The notes beneath the pieces were generated by a model. That model searched no databases. It was not told the origin of the DNA and saw only the letters and a list, made by a program, of their open reading frames with translations. Below are positions 45,193 to 55,919 of a DNA stretch of 64,000 nucleotides, piece after piece (the stretch's first letter is position 1; every line of letters starts with the position of its first letter). The stretch comes from Gnetum montanum (Eukaryota > Streptophyta > Gnetopsida > Gnetales > Gnetaceae): positions 132,800 through 196,799 of the forward strand of contig MNCI01022757.1 of assembly GCA_015680685.1 (NCBI GenBank). Direction: 5' to 3'. Both the position numbers and the translations under genes were made by a program.

Positions 45193-46267
45193 TTAAGAAT
45201 TTGGATTTTTTGAATGAGTAATTTGATTATCTCCCCCAATTTTATTTTATTTTTTGAATTTTCTACTCATATGCTAATTCTCTACATTGCATATTACGTT
45301 TTTTTAGTGCATTCTCTACTCATGTGCCTACAATGAACATTGCATGTTATAGTTACATGATGTCTAGTTTTTGTGGTTGGAATTTTCTTTTTACTTTTTA
45401 CGTATATATAAGCAAAAGGCCTACTTCCATTTCCCTACTCATTTTAATTGCTACTATTAATATAACAATGGTATTGTTTTGTTGTTTATTTTAATTTTAT
45501 GTCTTTTTATCATTAAAATTTTTTCTTCATTTCTTTCTTTCTTTTTTAATTACTTTTTGGTGCCAAGAAAGTTATTTCTTCCTTTTCTTTTTTTATTACT
45601 TTTCGTACAATGGAGGATTAATTATTTTGAGTTTATGCCTTCTTTCCTCATTAAATTTAATAATTAAGACTATGTAGACAATCCCCATGGAATATTTTTC
45701 ATGAAATCCTTTTAACTTTATGGTTTTGTTATTTATCTTTGACTTCACCAATTCCTATTGAAATTCACATTAAAATATGTATAACACCTTTAAAGCTTGT
45801 TTTTGACCAATAAATCTTCAACTTGCATTAAGCAGACTTGATGATATTTCTCTTTATTATAATTATATAGTTTTGTGTTTTATATCACCACAATGTTTGC
45901 AAAAACATATAGCTTTATTACACATAATTTCAAATTTTTCTATTTTTTTTTTTTTTTTGAGCTTCAATTTTTTCTCCATGTTGTGACTATTTGCTTCAAA
46001 TTTTTCTTTTACTATTTGCTTACTCCATGTTGAATGTTATAAGTATTTATTAGGTTTATATTCTTATTTATCTATTTTAGTCATTTTATCTTTATGTTTT
46101 TAATAAATAAGATTTCATTTTATAATAGTTTTTTACAAGTGAAATTGCATTTGGCTATGTTTTGTGTACCTTCTATTCTCTCATTATGTCATCTTGTAAC
46201 TGCTTTTAATTTTTATTTTATTTTCTTAGTTGAGTATATCTTTATTTCAATTATGAATATTTTACCC
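45193..46267. other. T-rich region, nothing recognised
   Basis: Long T-rich stretches; ORFs here are low complexity. Confidence 0.5.
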
Positions 46268-46462
46268 ATGGCTAACACTTTTAACAATGAACTTCCTCAC
46301 TTATTGAAGGAAGACAAACATGACAACACTTTTAACAATGAACTTCCTCACTTATTTAAGGAAGACAAACATGACAATCATTCTAAAGAAGAAGAAAGTA
46401 AAGGAAAGCCTTTTAATTGGATCATAGATGAAGATTTCATTAATTGCATCCTTGTGACTTGA
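46268..46462 (+). CDS. small ORF with duplicated 17-residue unit
   Basis: 64 codons from ATG at 46268. A 51-bp unit encoding NTFNNELPHLLKEDKHD is repeated in tandem with one codon change, then KEEESKGKPFNWIIDEDF. Not recognised. The duplication is a multiple of three, which preserves the frame. Confidence 0.25.
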   Translation: MANTFNNELPHLLKEDKHDNTFNNELPHLFKEDKHDNHSKEEESKGKPFNWIIDEDFINCILVT

Positions 46463-47219
46463 GGAAATAGGATATTTTAACCTTACTAGTAAGATGCAGA
46501 AAAAAACATGAAAAATAATTTTCTCTTAACCTTATTTAATTTTAAATTTATATGGTATGTTTCCTTGAGACAATTAAAACTGTATATTTTTTTAATAATA
46601 AGTTTGATCAAGATAAATTTGATATCATTAGAATCATCTCAACAAGTAATACATATTGGACATAGTTTCAAGGATAAAGGATAATTTATATTTTTGTGAT
46701 TTTAAGAAAATTTGAATTTCCTATTTTTTCCAACTTAGGATTATTAAACTAATTTATAGAAAAAATTAGGACTTTTTGGTAACTTTTCCCTAATTGTAAA
46801 GTAATGAGATAAACTTTGATAACAAAAATTTTATATATTTTAATATACTAAAGTATTATATTAACATATCTATTTCCAAAAGTATGACTTAAATACTAAG
46901 GATTATCAAGCTTAATACGTTTACTCTATAAGAAAAGGTTATAAGGGTAAAATACATACTATTATTTGATGAATATTAGTTTCCCTATAATCCCTTAATA
47001 ATGGCCTTTACATGTTGAGTAGAGGGAATCTATGGTTTGCTTGACTTCCTTATATCAATCCAGTAAAGCTTTATAATTGATTCATATAACTTTGTTAGTA
47101 GTTAATGTAAAATATCATGTTAGTACAATTAGAAATCGATTGTTTCAAGAAGGCAAAACATAATAACAATGCAAGGTCCTAAAAGACTTTAGAAAGCATT
47201 ACTCTTATTACTTGAGAAA
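46463..47219. other. AT-rich, nothing recognised
   Basis: No gene or clear repeat. Confidence 0.5.
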
Positions 47220-47400
47220 GGATTATGGAGGGAAAAGGGGGGATCTCAAACTCCAAAAAAATGAATAATAATATTTAAAAAATTTATAATATATCATATC
47301 ATTAAAAAGAGAGTATAAAGAAAAAGCCCAATGATTTTAGAGATGTCTTTTTAAGTTTTCATCCTTACAATCAATCTTGACAAACCTTCCCTCTCGACAA
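47220..47400 (-). repeat. K repeat, copy 3
   Basis: On the plus strand AAAAGCCCAATGATTTTAGA, then TTTCATCCTTACAATCAATC; inverse of copies 1 and 2. Confidence 0.6.
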
Positions 47401-48011
47401 AAATGCAAAATTTTATCTTTATTACTTCTCTAAATTGAGGCCTAATGGTTTGGGTCCTACTTAACTATAGGAAGGTATAGCACCATTAAGAAGTAGGTAA
47501 AGGTTGCTTGAAAATAACTTTATCTCTTATCTTACTAAAATCTCTTATACTTGATGTACCAATCGTTTATTCAATTGATATCATTGGGTTTGATGTTTAA
47601 GGAGTTGATGTACTAAGAAGATATCTTCATATATTATGATTTACCCTACATTATGACTTGTTCCATGAGCTTAGTTCATCTTATTTAGAGTACACTTCTG
47701 AAGATAGTTTGTGGTTCATCCTAGATCATGGGTAGACCTTGGTTTTAATTTACCCTAGGTTGTAATTTGCTTTCATACTAATTGTGACATCTCATTCTCG
47801 AATGTCACGATAAACACCATATATATGTTATATTCAACATTATGTGTAATGAAAACATTAGGGAAAATGTAGAAGAAAATGAAAAGGAGCTTTATTAATA
47901 AAAAAATTAGGAATGAATAGGTTAATCTGTGCTAGAACCCTAAAATAAATTTTTTATAGGTACATCCCAAGATATATAGTCTAATTAGAACTTTGTAACT
48001 CAACATTGTCT
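47401..48011. other. AT-rich, mostly unrecognised
   Basis: From about 47920 similar to the segment before SINE head 4. Confidence 0.5.
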
Positions 48012-48080
48012 ACCAGAATCAACCCATGACTTGGAATTTTTAAATTAAGAGTCTTACCACTAGGCTAACACCTCATTATT
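48012..48080 (-). ncRNA. tRNA-derived SINE-like head 5
   Basis: Reverse strand: GTTAGCCTAGTGGTAAGA (box A) and GGGTTGATTCTGG (box B); the best preserved of the set. Confidence 0.55.
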
Positions 48081-48145
48081 GGATTAAATATTGATCCAAT
48101 ACAATATAGATATATTATAAGATTACTATAATATTATAACATATA

Positions 48146-48360
48146 CTAAACCACATATACCATATGCAGTGAATGAATTAGCTATGACATTACATGATGT
48201 AAAGGAACCACATACAAAACCAAGTATGAATATATTGAAATATGTCAAAGGTACTTACATCTCATATTATAGTAAAATAATAGTGACCCTTTTATCCTAT
48301 TAGCATATTTTGATGAAGACCAGACTATATATCTATCTATAGTATTTTTTATAATAGGAT
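48146..48360 (+). pseudogene. Ty1/copia RNase H relic
   Basis: Frame reads TKPHIPYAVNELAMTLHDVK, then EPHTKPSMNILKYVKGT. This is the conserved copia stretch RPDI.YAV..LSR.M..P...H...A.RILRYLKGT that leads into the RNase H domain. A DEDQ remnant follows where copia has the ADADWAG block. One stop. Isolated fragment. Confidence 0.75.
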
Positions 48361-48479
48361 TTTTTATATTGTTATAATCATATACACTTGGTACAATGTC
48401 AAGTGTAAGAGAATTTTAATTTTTTCATGAAAGTATAAAACAATAATAGAAAAATTAAAGGATTTATTATGGATAGATC

Positions 48480-48760
48480 ATTTTTTTGAATGTAGGAAAG
48501 GAGAGAGGTGGAGTGGAGAAAGGGGGAAAGGTTTTGAAACCTTATACAGTTTGGGGAGGAGGGTGTTGAACTCAAAAATAAGTAAGAATTAAAAATAGAG
48601 TAAATCATGAAAAGAATACAATATATCCCTTCAATAACAAAGAAGCTGCAAAATAACAAAGAAAAGAAAAGTCCTAGTGATTTTGAGGATATCCTTGTAG
48701 ATTTTCATTCTTACAACCAATCCTTAAAAAGGGGAGTAAAGGGATCAAGCCCTAGCCTTG
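48480..48760 (-). repeat. K repeat, copy 4
   Basis: AAAAGTCCTAGTGATTTTGA, then TTTTCATTCTTACAACCAAT on the plus strand. It lies 120 bp from the copia relic, which hints that the K repeat may belong to a copia LTR. Confidence 0.6.
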
Positions 48761-48817
48761 TTAAGTAGTGTCATCATGGATTTTCACTTCTCCCTAAAGG
48801 CTTTCATATTAACAACC

Positions 48818-49618
48818 TGATGAGTGGCGAGGTACCCCTGCACTCAACCATACAAATACAAGTGTTTCACGCATGATCCGGTCGAACTTAAAGGACTAAG
48901 TGCTTACGCACCTTAATGGAACACTCAGGGTTAATCAATCGTTGTCTTCCCAAACTTACTTGTATTGTCACAGTTGTATGGTTAAGTAAGCTTGAGGTAT
49001 ATGATTTTTTATAACTTTTATATTTTTTATGTCTTATGCTAATAAAGGAAAGGGAGAGAGAACTAAGTGACTAACTTACATTAACTATTTATTAATTAAG
49101 TTCTAAATGTTCTTAACACCAATATCTGTTTCCACTTGCTATACACATCCTGAACCAGTGCAACGCTACTGAGATTACCAAACGCTAATCGTTACTGGGT
49201 TACCAAGCGCTACACGCATGCTCGAAGCAGTCGTACTAAGTGTACTTAACTAAGAGGATCAAAGGTTGAGAGAGAGATTAATTAACTAGGAAAGCATTAA
49301 ACATTCAACAATAATTAATTACTAATTAGCTTAATCTATATGTTGCAAGGTTTATCATAAAGTTTGTCTTTATTGTCGTACACAAATGTGTGCTCAGGTA
49401 CAAATTGCTCGAATAAAGATCCGTTCACTCTATGACTCCTACTATGGGCACACAGAAATTATTCTAACTCTGGACTAATAAAACTATAAGAGTTTGGCTA
49501 AGGGTCTAAGTCAAACTATCTTGAACAAAGGGCGCTGCCTCTTATTTATAGAAGATGAGGTAGGATGCGATATCGCGTGGCAGATGCGATATCATGTACA
49601 TGATATCACGGCTCATCA
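48818..49618 (-). repeat. C 3' LTR (left)
   Basis: 801 bp, TGATGAGTGG...GGCTCATCA on the plus strand. Minus-strand TATA box at about 49546-49554, next to GATATCGC-type palindromes (49565-49610). Confidence 0.94.
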
Positions 49619-49627
49619 TACCCCCAT
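49619..49627 (-). promoter_or_regulatory. C polypurine tract
   Basis: Minus strand ATGGGGGTA immediately before the LTR, as in B. Confidence 0.7.
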
Positions 49628-49807
49628 GACTGAATGAAAAATCGTCCTCAAGTTCCTTACAAAATATTGGGAATGTATGGGATTATTGACTTGAATAACA
49701 ACTAATGGTGAATGGGGTGACATGTGAATGGATCAACATTACAATACATGGCAACATTAGTGTCCATGACCACCAAAGTGAACACTATACATAATTGACA
49801 TCTAGCC

Positions 49808-50302
49808 TTATTTGGTAGCTGAGAGAGAAGAGAGAGAAAAGAAAGGGAAAGATGTGTTGCTGCCAATGCCAAGATTGTACCTTCCGTTGTCCATCCATGA
49901 GTGCACCATCAATCTTGTTCCTTGCACAACTGTTCCAGCACTAGTCCATCCTGAGTGTTTCCTCCAAGTCCAGTCCATTGTTGTATGATTGCCATCTGCA
50001 CACACCATATAGTCACATATGAGCAAGGATAAGTAAATCACAATACAGTTGATACCTTGCTTCGGTGTAAGGTCCATTGGCTGAGTTGTGATATGGCTAA
50101 TATGGATTCTAGAGGTATAACACTGGTGACTACCTAAGGTGTAGGGGTTAGGAGAAAATTCAAAAAATTGGACCAGGGCCCCCATGACGAAGAGTGATCC
50201 TCCAGTAGCAATATAATGGAAAAAGATAAGGAATAAGAAAGATGGAGAAAAAGAAACAATGGCACCGCTGATAAAATGGATGTCAGAAGTGGGAATGAAC
50301 AA
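49808..50302 (-). CDS. 164-residue ORF in the env position of C
   Basis: Intact ORF between integrase and 3' LTR, on the element's coding strand. The N-terminal ~45 residues are hydrophobic (FISGAIVSFSPSFLFLIFFH and a following segment) and could span a membrane. The rest is mixed, with CADGNHTTMDWTWRKHSGWT near the C-terminus. Athila elements are known to carry an env-like ORF here, but I see no specific env motif. The stretch is absent from B. A chance ORF is possible. Confidence 0.35.
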   Translation of the reverse strand: MFIPTSDIHFISGAIVSFSPSFLFLIFFHYIATGGSLFVMGALVQFFEFSPNPYTLGSHQCYTSRIHISHITTQPMDLTPKQGINCIVIYLSLLICDYMVCADGNHTTMDWTWRKHSGWTSAGTVVQGTRLMVHSWMDNGRYNLGIGSNTSFPFFSLSSLSATK

Positions 50303-51599
50303 AACAAATGTTGATTGCGGAAATGTTTAAGGGAAAGAAGTTAACCAATGCACCAAATAGGAATGCCAGTGGGTCCTCCCCAAAGCAGGCTCATGCCCTT
50401 TATGCCCTGACAAACCCACATTCAAAGAGTCCGTAGGCTCTGGAAATGTCGTTTGGAAGCAAGAGTTAAAGTCTTAACCACAAGAATTTACCAAAAAGAA
50501 AACAATGCAACAACAAAAATATAGACTACTGATACAACCGGCAATGAGGTGGAAAATGGAGAAAGAATGATGGGAAGAAAAGAATGGAATGGAATCCCAA
50601 GAATAAGGTGGTGTACAGCCCCTTGTATATTTATGGTTAATGTGACTAAGTAGATCTCATTCCAAATCTAACCTCAAACAATCCACATCTAATGACTTCA
50701 CATTAATACACTTGGCTAGTCCATCCACTTGAAGTAATAGAAATGCTTTCCCAAAGAGTCACCACCATTCCGAGAAAATGAGAAATGGAAAAGTAGGAAG
50801 TGAGAGAGGGCCTTAGTTAGAGGAAACATGTTTTTTTAGTTTCATAACCAGTGCTTATAGCCTAGATGGTTATTTTATCTAAGGGATGTGATTTGAATTC
50901 TCACTATGTTTTTTGTTGTTGTTTTTTTCATGAGAACCACACCATGCAAAGACTTATTTTTATTAGCTTAGCTTCCTGATAATGGGGAAATGTCAAAATG
51001 TTAAGGAAAACTCAAGAAGAAAACATCCAAGCACTCAAGAGAATGGCTACCACAAATGCATCAAATCCCCTTAAAGTCACACCCTTTTTAGTCCTTGAGT
51101 CCTTCCTCAGTTTGAGAAATTCCTAGTCACCAATTCGTTAATAGTTTTATTATTAAGAAAGTGACTATACAGTTCCTAGCCAAGAGACACCATAGAAATT
51201 TATAAATGCATGGATGAAGTGGACTCATTGCCTGTTATATCAAAAGAACCATACTTTAGTATCAACATTATAACTTAAAGGTAAAAATCAAACATTAGCA
51301 ACCAATAGAATACAATTCATACCACCATCAGGAGCACTTATTAGGTGAAAAACCTAACAAAACAAACAAAACAAATAGTCACACAAAGAAATGAAAAAGT
51401 ATAAACGATGTTGCAAAACAAAAACAAGAAAAGTTAAAGAAATTTGTAAAAAAAAAAAACTTAAAAAGGAACTAAGGGCCTCAATTGGTTAGCAGAGGTG
51501 GTCATCTCTCCCATGACTGAGTTGGAAAGGGGAGATCTAAAATAATGAGCAGGGTCATCCCTTCTTAGAGGTATTATGTGCAATGACCGTTCTAGATTC
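50303..51599 (-). other. C 3' non-coding region
   Basis: 51560-50960 aligns with B 34090-34780. The rest, up to the 164-residue ORF, has no counterpart in B and includes SINE-like head 6. Confidence 0.65.
50850..50912 (+). ncRNA. tRNA-derived SINE-like head 6 inside C
   Basis: TATAGCCTAGATGGTTA (box A) and TGATTTGAATTCTCAC (box B). It lies in the part of C that B lacks. Confidence 0.45.
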
Positions 51600-53060
51600 A
51601 TGGTAAGGTTTTGTCTATTGCACATTGACTAACAATCTCTTATCAAGGCTTTCAGGTTTGTATATGGTCATGGCCCCTGAAGGAAAGGTTGTATGAATAA
51701 TGTAAGGTCCTTTCCACAGTGTTTGAAATTTTGTGTGTTGTGGCACATGTGTGGGATTCTAATAGAGAACCTTATCTCCTGGTTGATACTTAACCTTTTG
51801 AATCTTCAAGTCATGAATTTTCTTGTTATATGCCTTGTGCAACTCATTTGATGATAGGGTAGCTAATCGATTTTCATCTAGCACATTTAAAGCTGCCAAC
51901 CTTTGCTTTTGTGCTAGATCAAGATCGAGGTGGAGGTCACAAGCCATGGATAGTGTATGGAGCTTGATTTGAATCGGAAGCATTGGAAGCTTTCTGTAAA
52001 CTAACTCATAGGGAGAGTAGCCTATAGGGAGTTTCCAGGTGGAGCGGTATGCCCAAAGAGCATCATTCAGTTCAGTGCTCCAATGTTGCCTATACTTGCT
52101 AATTGTCCTAGTTAATATTTTAGTGATCTCCCTGTTGGTGACCTCAACTTGTCCATTAGCTTGGGGGTGATAAGGTGTAGTCAATTTATGTTCAACTCCT
52201 AAGTGTTGCATTAGCTTTCAAAAATTTGCACCTATGAAGTGTGTTCCATTATCCGAGATAAGTGCACGTGGCACACCAAACCTATTTACGATTTGTTATT
52301 GCACAAATCGTGCAACTGTAGATGATGTGCAATTTGTAACTGTAGCTGCTTCAACCCGTTTTGTTAGGTAGTCTACGACAATTACAATGTAAGCTTTTTC
52401 ATTGAACATTGGTGTAATGGGCCCCATAAAGTCTATTCCCCAAATGTCGAAGGGTTCTAAAGGTTGAATCCATTGTTGCAGACCCTCCATTCTAGCAGTC
52501 ATTCCCCCATCACATTGGCAACACTCACAAGATCGAACAAATTAATGGGCATTCCAAAATAATGTTAGCTAGTAATATCCTGCAAGCAAGATCTTAATAG
52601 TCGTTCGTCTCCCTGCATAGTGACCCCCACAAGTGCCCTCATGAGCATCTTGGAGAACTCTCAGTTGGTCTACCTCGGGCACGCACCATTGAACCAAGCC
52701 ATCAGAACAAACTCTATAAATTTTTCCATTGATCTCCATGAAGTGCTTGGCTTTGTGAAGAAACTATTGTTTCTTCCTAAATTCCAGCTCCTGTGGTGTT
52801 TGTTGAGTAAGGAGATAGGTGAGAATACTACTATACCAGTTTGTCTCCGTGGGTTGGCTATTCACTACACCAACAAAGAGGGCTTCATCAGGAAAATGAT
52901 CAGACATCACATATTCATCCCCTAAATATGCTCCCCTAAAGGGAGCTGGTCCCAAACTGCTCACTAAAAGGTCAAAGCCCTACAAAAGCTAACCCAAAGT
53001 GAGCAGCATAAACCCGGCTCTCCTAAAGGAACGTTGAACAACCATGGGGTAGCTCCCCAT
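51600..53060 (-). pseudogene. int: C integrase
   Basis: Zinc-binding part near 52640-52510 (HEGTCGGHYAGRRT, then C..C in CECCQC). Catalytic core: WGIDFMGPI (near 52440), ISDNGTHF (near 52255) and HPQANGQVEVTN (near 52170) supply D, D and E. Two open stretches (52502-52296 and 52211-51759) are in the same frame, separated by stops only. The C-terminal part has YQPGDKVLY and LWKGPYIIH. Downstream of RNase H, it completes the usual gypsy order. Confidence 0.9.
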
Positions 53061-53375
53061 GCAGCACAACCGAGATAAATGATCTGCAACTACATTCTCA
53101 GTGCCCTTTCGATCGATCATTGTTAGATCGAACTCCTATAGGATTACCAGCCATCGTATAATATGAGGGCTAACCGTTGGCTTGTTCATGAGGAACCAGA
53201 TTGCACTATGATCCGTATGGATGAACACTTTATAACCTAACATATAGTGCCTAAACTTATCCAGTGCAAACACTATAGCCATTAGTTCTTTCTCTGTAGT
53301 TGTGTAGTTAAGTTGTGCACCAGCGATACTTCTACTTGCACAGTGGATGTAGTAAGGGCATTTTTGGTCATCTAA
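53061..53375 (-). pseudogene. C RNase H
   Basis: Same frame as integrase. VFIHTDHSAIWFLMNKP and RKGTENVVADHLSRL carry the conserved D and the AD.LSRL ending typical of Athila-type RNase H. The N-terminal DVSNYALGAIL block is the end of the preceding ORF. One stop where a Gln would be (TAG). Confidence 0.87.
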
Positions 53376-54595
53376 CTACGTAAGTATGGCTCCTAAAGCA
53401 TAATTGGACACGTCAGTCATTCTGTGGAATGGTCTGGACCAATCAGGAGCTTGTAGAATGGGAGTTTCTACAAGCATTTGTTTCAGAGTTTGGAATGCTC
53501 GTTCACATTCCCTGGTCCACTCAAATGGTACATCCTTCTTTGTTAGCTCTACCAATGGTTTGGAAACCTTGGATAACTTCTCAATGAATCTCCTATAGTA
53601 GCCATTGTATCCAAGGAATGACCGAATGTCTTTGACAGTTTTCGGTTGCCGAGTGATTCCTTGGATGATCCTAATTTTATCTAGGTCTACCTCTATTTCT
53701 GCATGTGAAACCTTATGCCCAAGTACTATGCCTTCTTGAACCATTAAATGGCTTTTCTACCAATTGAGCCTTAAATTGTTTTCTACGCATCTTTTCAGTA
53801 CTTTCTCTAATCAGTCCAAGGCTTGATCAAAACTTGTTCCATAGGTGGAGAAGTCGTCCGTAAATACTTCTACTCCATTTCCTATCTGCTATTGGAATAT
53901 GTTTAGAACTAGGCGTTGAAACGTGGCAGGGGCATTGCACAAGCCAAACAACATTTTTTATATGGAAACATTCCCCAAGGACTGGTGGATGTGGTCTTGG
54001 CTTGGTCTTCTGGGACTATCTGTATTTGGTTGTATCCACTATAGACATCCAGAAAACTATAATAGTAATGCCCTGCTATGGTGTCTAAGACTTGGTCAAT
54101 GAATGGCAACGGAAAGTGATCCTTCAATGTTTCCATGTTCAGCAACCTAAAATCTATGAACACCCTCCATTTTCCTCCCTTTTTAAGAATGATCACCAAA
54201 GGGCTAACCCATTTTCTATCAGCAACGGGATATATGAACCCAGCCTTAAGAAGCTATTCTATTTCTTCTTTTACTACTTACTTCAATTTTTGGTTCAATT
54301 GCCTCTGTGGTTATTTTCAAGGTTTCATGGAGGGGTCAATGTAAATCCTATGCTGGCATATCTTGGGGTCTATTCCAGTTAATTCAGGATATGACCAAGC
54401 AAAGGCTTTTGACCACTTATTTATTACTTCTAGTAGTCTTCCTTTTTGTTTGAAAGCAAGTCTTGCATTGATGATTACTGATTTTCCATTTTTGAGGGTC
54501 ATATATTCCAGACTAGTGGGCAATGGTTTCAATTCTAAGGGCTCTTGTTTGAATTTTTTTAGGAATTTCCAAATTCCCCCAGTTGATGTTTTCAA
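53376..54595 (-). pseudogene. C reverse transcriptase
   Basis: Begins with the FAWSYPELTGIDP...QHRI block, then WVSPLVIILKKGG.WRVFIDFR, FLDVYSGYNQIQI and TSPWGMFPYKK. A one-base frameshift near 53955 is followed by VFTDDFS (DD at 53853-53858, catalytic pair), then GIVLGHKVS, RSFLGYNGYYRRFI and PFEWT.EC. Stops also occur between 54317 and 54199. Full RT domain length is retained. Confidence 0.9.
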
Positions 54596-54833
54596 GGTTA
54601 AGGCTTGTAAGTTGGCAACAGACTTCCTCTAGTGCATCTATGCTTTCAATATAAGCGCAAGTTATTCCCTCAGTTAGTTCCATGCACGTTAGTGAGTTAC
54701 TCTCTTAATCAGATATCAGCCACTGGGTGTCTTCTTGTCATGTGGCTGCTACATACAAGCACTTTTTTATACTGATGTCTTGTGCACACCGGTTGCATTT
54801 AGGTAATGCTAAACTTTGCACAACCTATGATTT

Positions 54834-55270
54834 CTACATGCAATTGCACCCTGTATCACTGTATGTGATGCATGGAACCTTCTTCTTCTCAATCTTTCCA
54901 AAAGTGTTTTCTTTAGATATTTCTAGGGAAAGATCATGGATTCCTAGGCATGCATCTATAGTATTTAGCCATGCCCTTCCCATTATTATTTGGAAGTCCC
55001 CTTTACCGTTATTCACTTCTATCATTGGGAAATCAACTAGGTACGACCACCCACACATAGTGGTAACGATGTCCTCCACTAGTCCCAAGGGAAAAGTGAT
55101 GGACTGGTTTGCCAACTCTAGGTGAATATTTCTCTTCCATAATGGAGGCAGGTTCCAGGATTTGTACATCTCTTATGATATTAGGTTGACTCAGAAACCT
55201 GAGTCCAGAAGAGCTTTACATGGCTCATTCCCAGCAATTTGAAGATAGATTAGAGGGCTTCCAAGATCAG
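54834..55270 (-). pseudogene. pro: C aspartic protease
   Basis: KALLDSG active site (near 55215), one stop after it, then LELANQSITFPLGLVEDIVT, DFPMIEV and DFQIIMGRAWLNTID. Same blocks as B protease. Confidence 0.85.
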
Positions 55271-55919
55271 AGAATTTCCTAAGAAGGTGGCCAACCTTAA
55301 TGCAGTTAGTAATGGCATGTGTTAACATAACTGTATTCATTGAGCTCGATGTTTGATTTTAAGGGAGCTCTGAAGCCTTATTTGATGGGGATGTGTTCAA
55401 AGGTTCAACCGCTTGTGGTTGTGAGGGCTTGGTTGGACTATTGGTTCTAAAGAAAGGTCTTTTCTTCATATGGTTGTCAACACCAATAGCAGGTTGAAGA
55501 TTCATAGCCCTCGTGGCATTGCGTTGCTACAGTTGAGTAGGGAGTTCCCCTTACATTGTTGGAGTGGGTGCTAATGGAGCTATTGGTGTGAGAGTTCCGG
55601 ATGGATTTGAAGGATGGTATGTTTGTGGGTTATCTCCCCTAGGAGAAGGAGTTCTATAATACTCTCGATCTTGGTAGTGATGGTGTGGTGTAACACGACT
55701 AACAGAGTCACGTGGAGAGATTGGATGCTGCACGTAGTAGCCATATGGGTCTGATTGCTGATAGGGGTATTTTTGCCTTGGTGGTGGCATCCCCCATGAC
55801 TGTGGGTATTGCCACTGTTGATGTTGCTCAATCGGTTGTGGTGGAGTTCCACTTGGATAATCTGTTAAAGGTTGGTGGAATTGCCTTAGGTTACCTTGGG
55901 GATAAGGTAACCGTCAGGG
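55271..55919 (-). pseudogene. C gag-protease linker
   Basis: Pro/Gln/Tyr-rich (PPPRQKYPYQQSDPYGYYVQ near 55787-55730), aligned with B 32877-33200. Low complexity; some stops. Confidence 0.65.

Noticed and set aside
48012-48080. A functional tRNA gene
   Set aside because: Only boxes A and B are recognisable; acceptor stem and anticodon arm do not fold.
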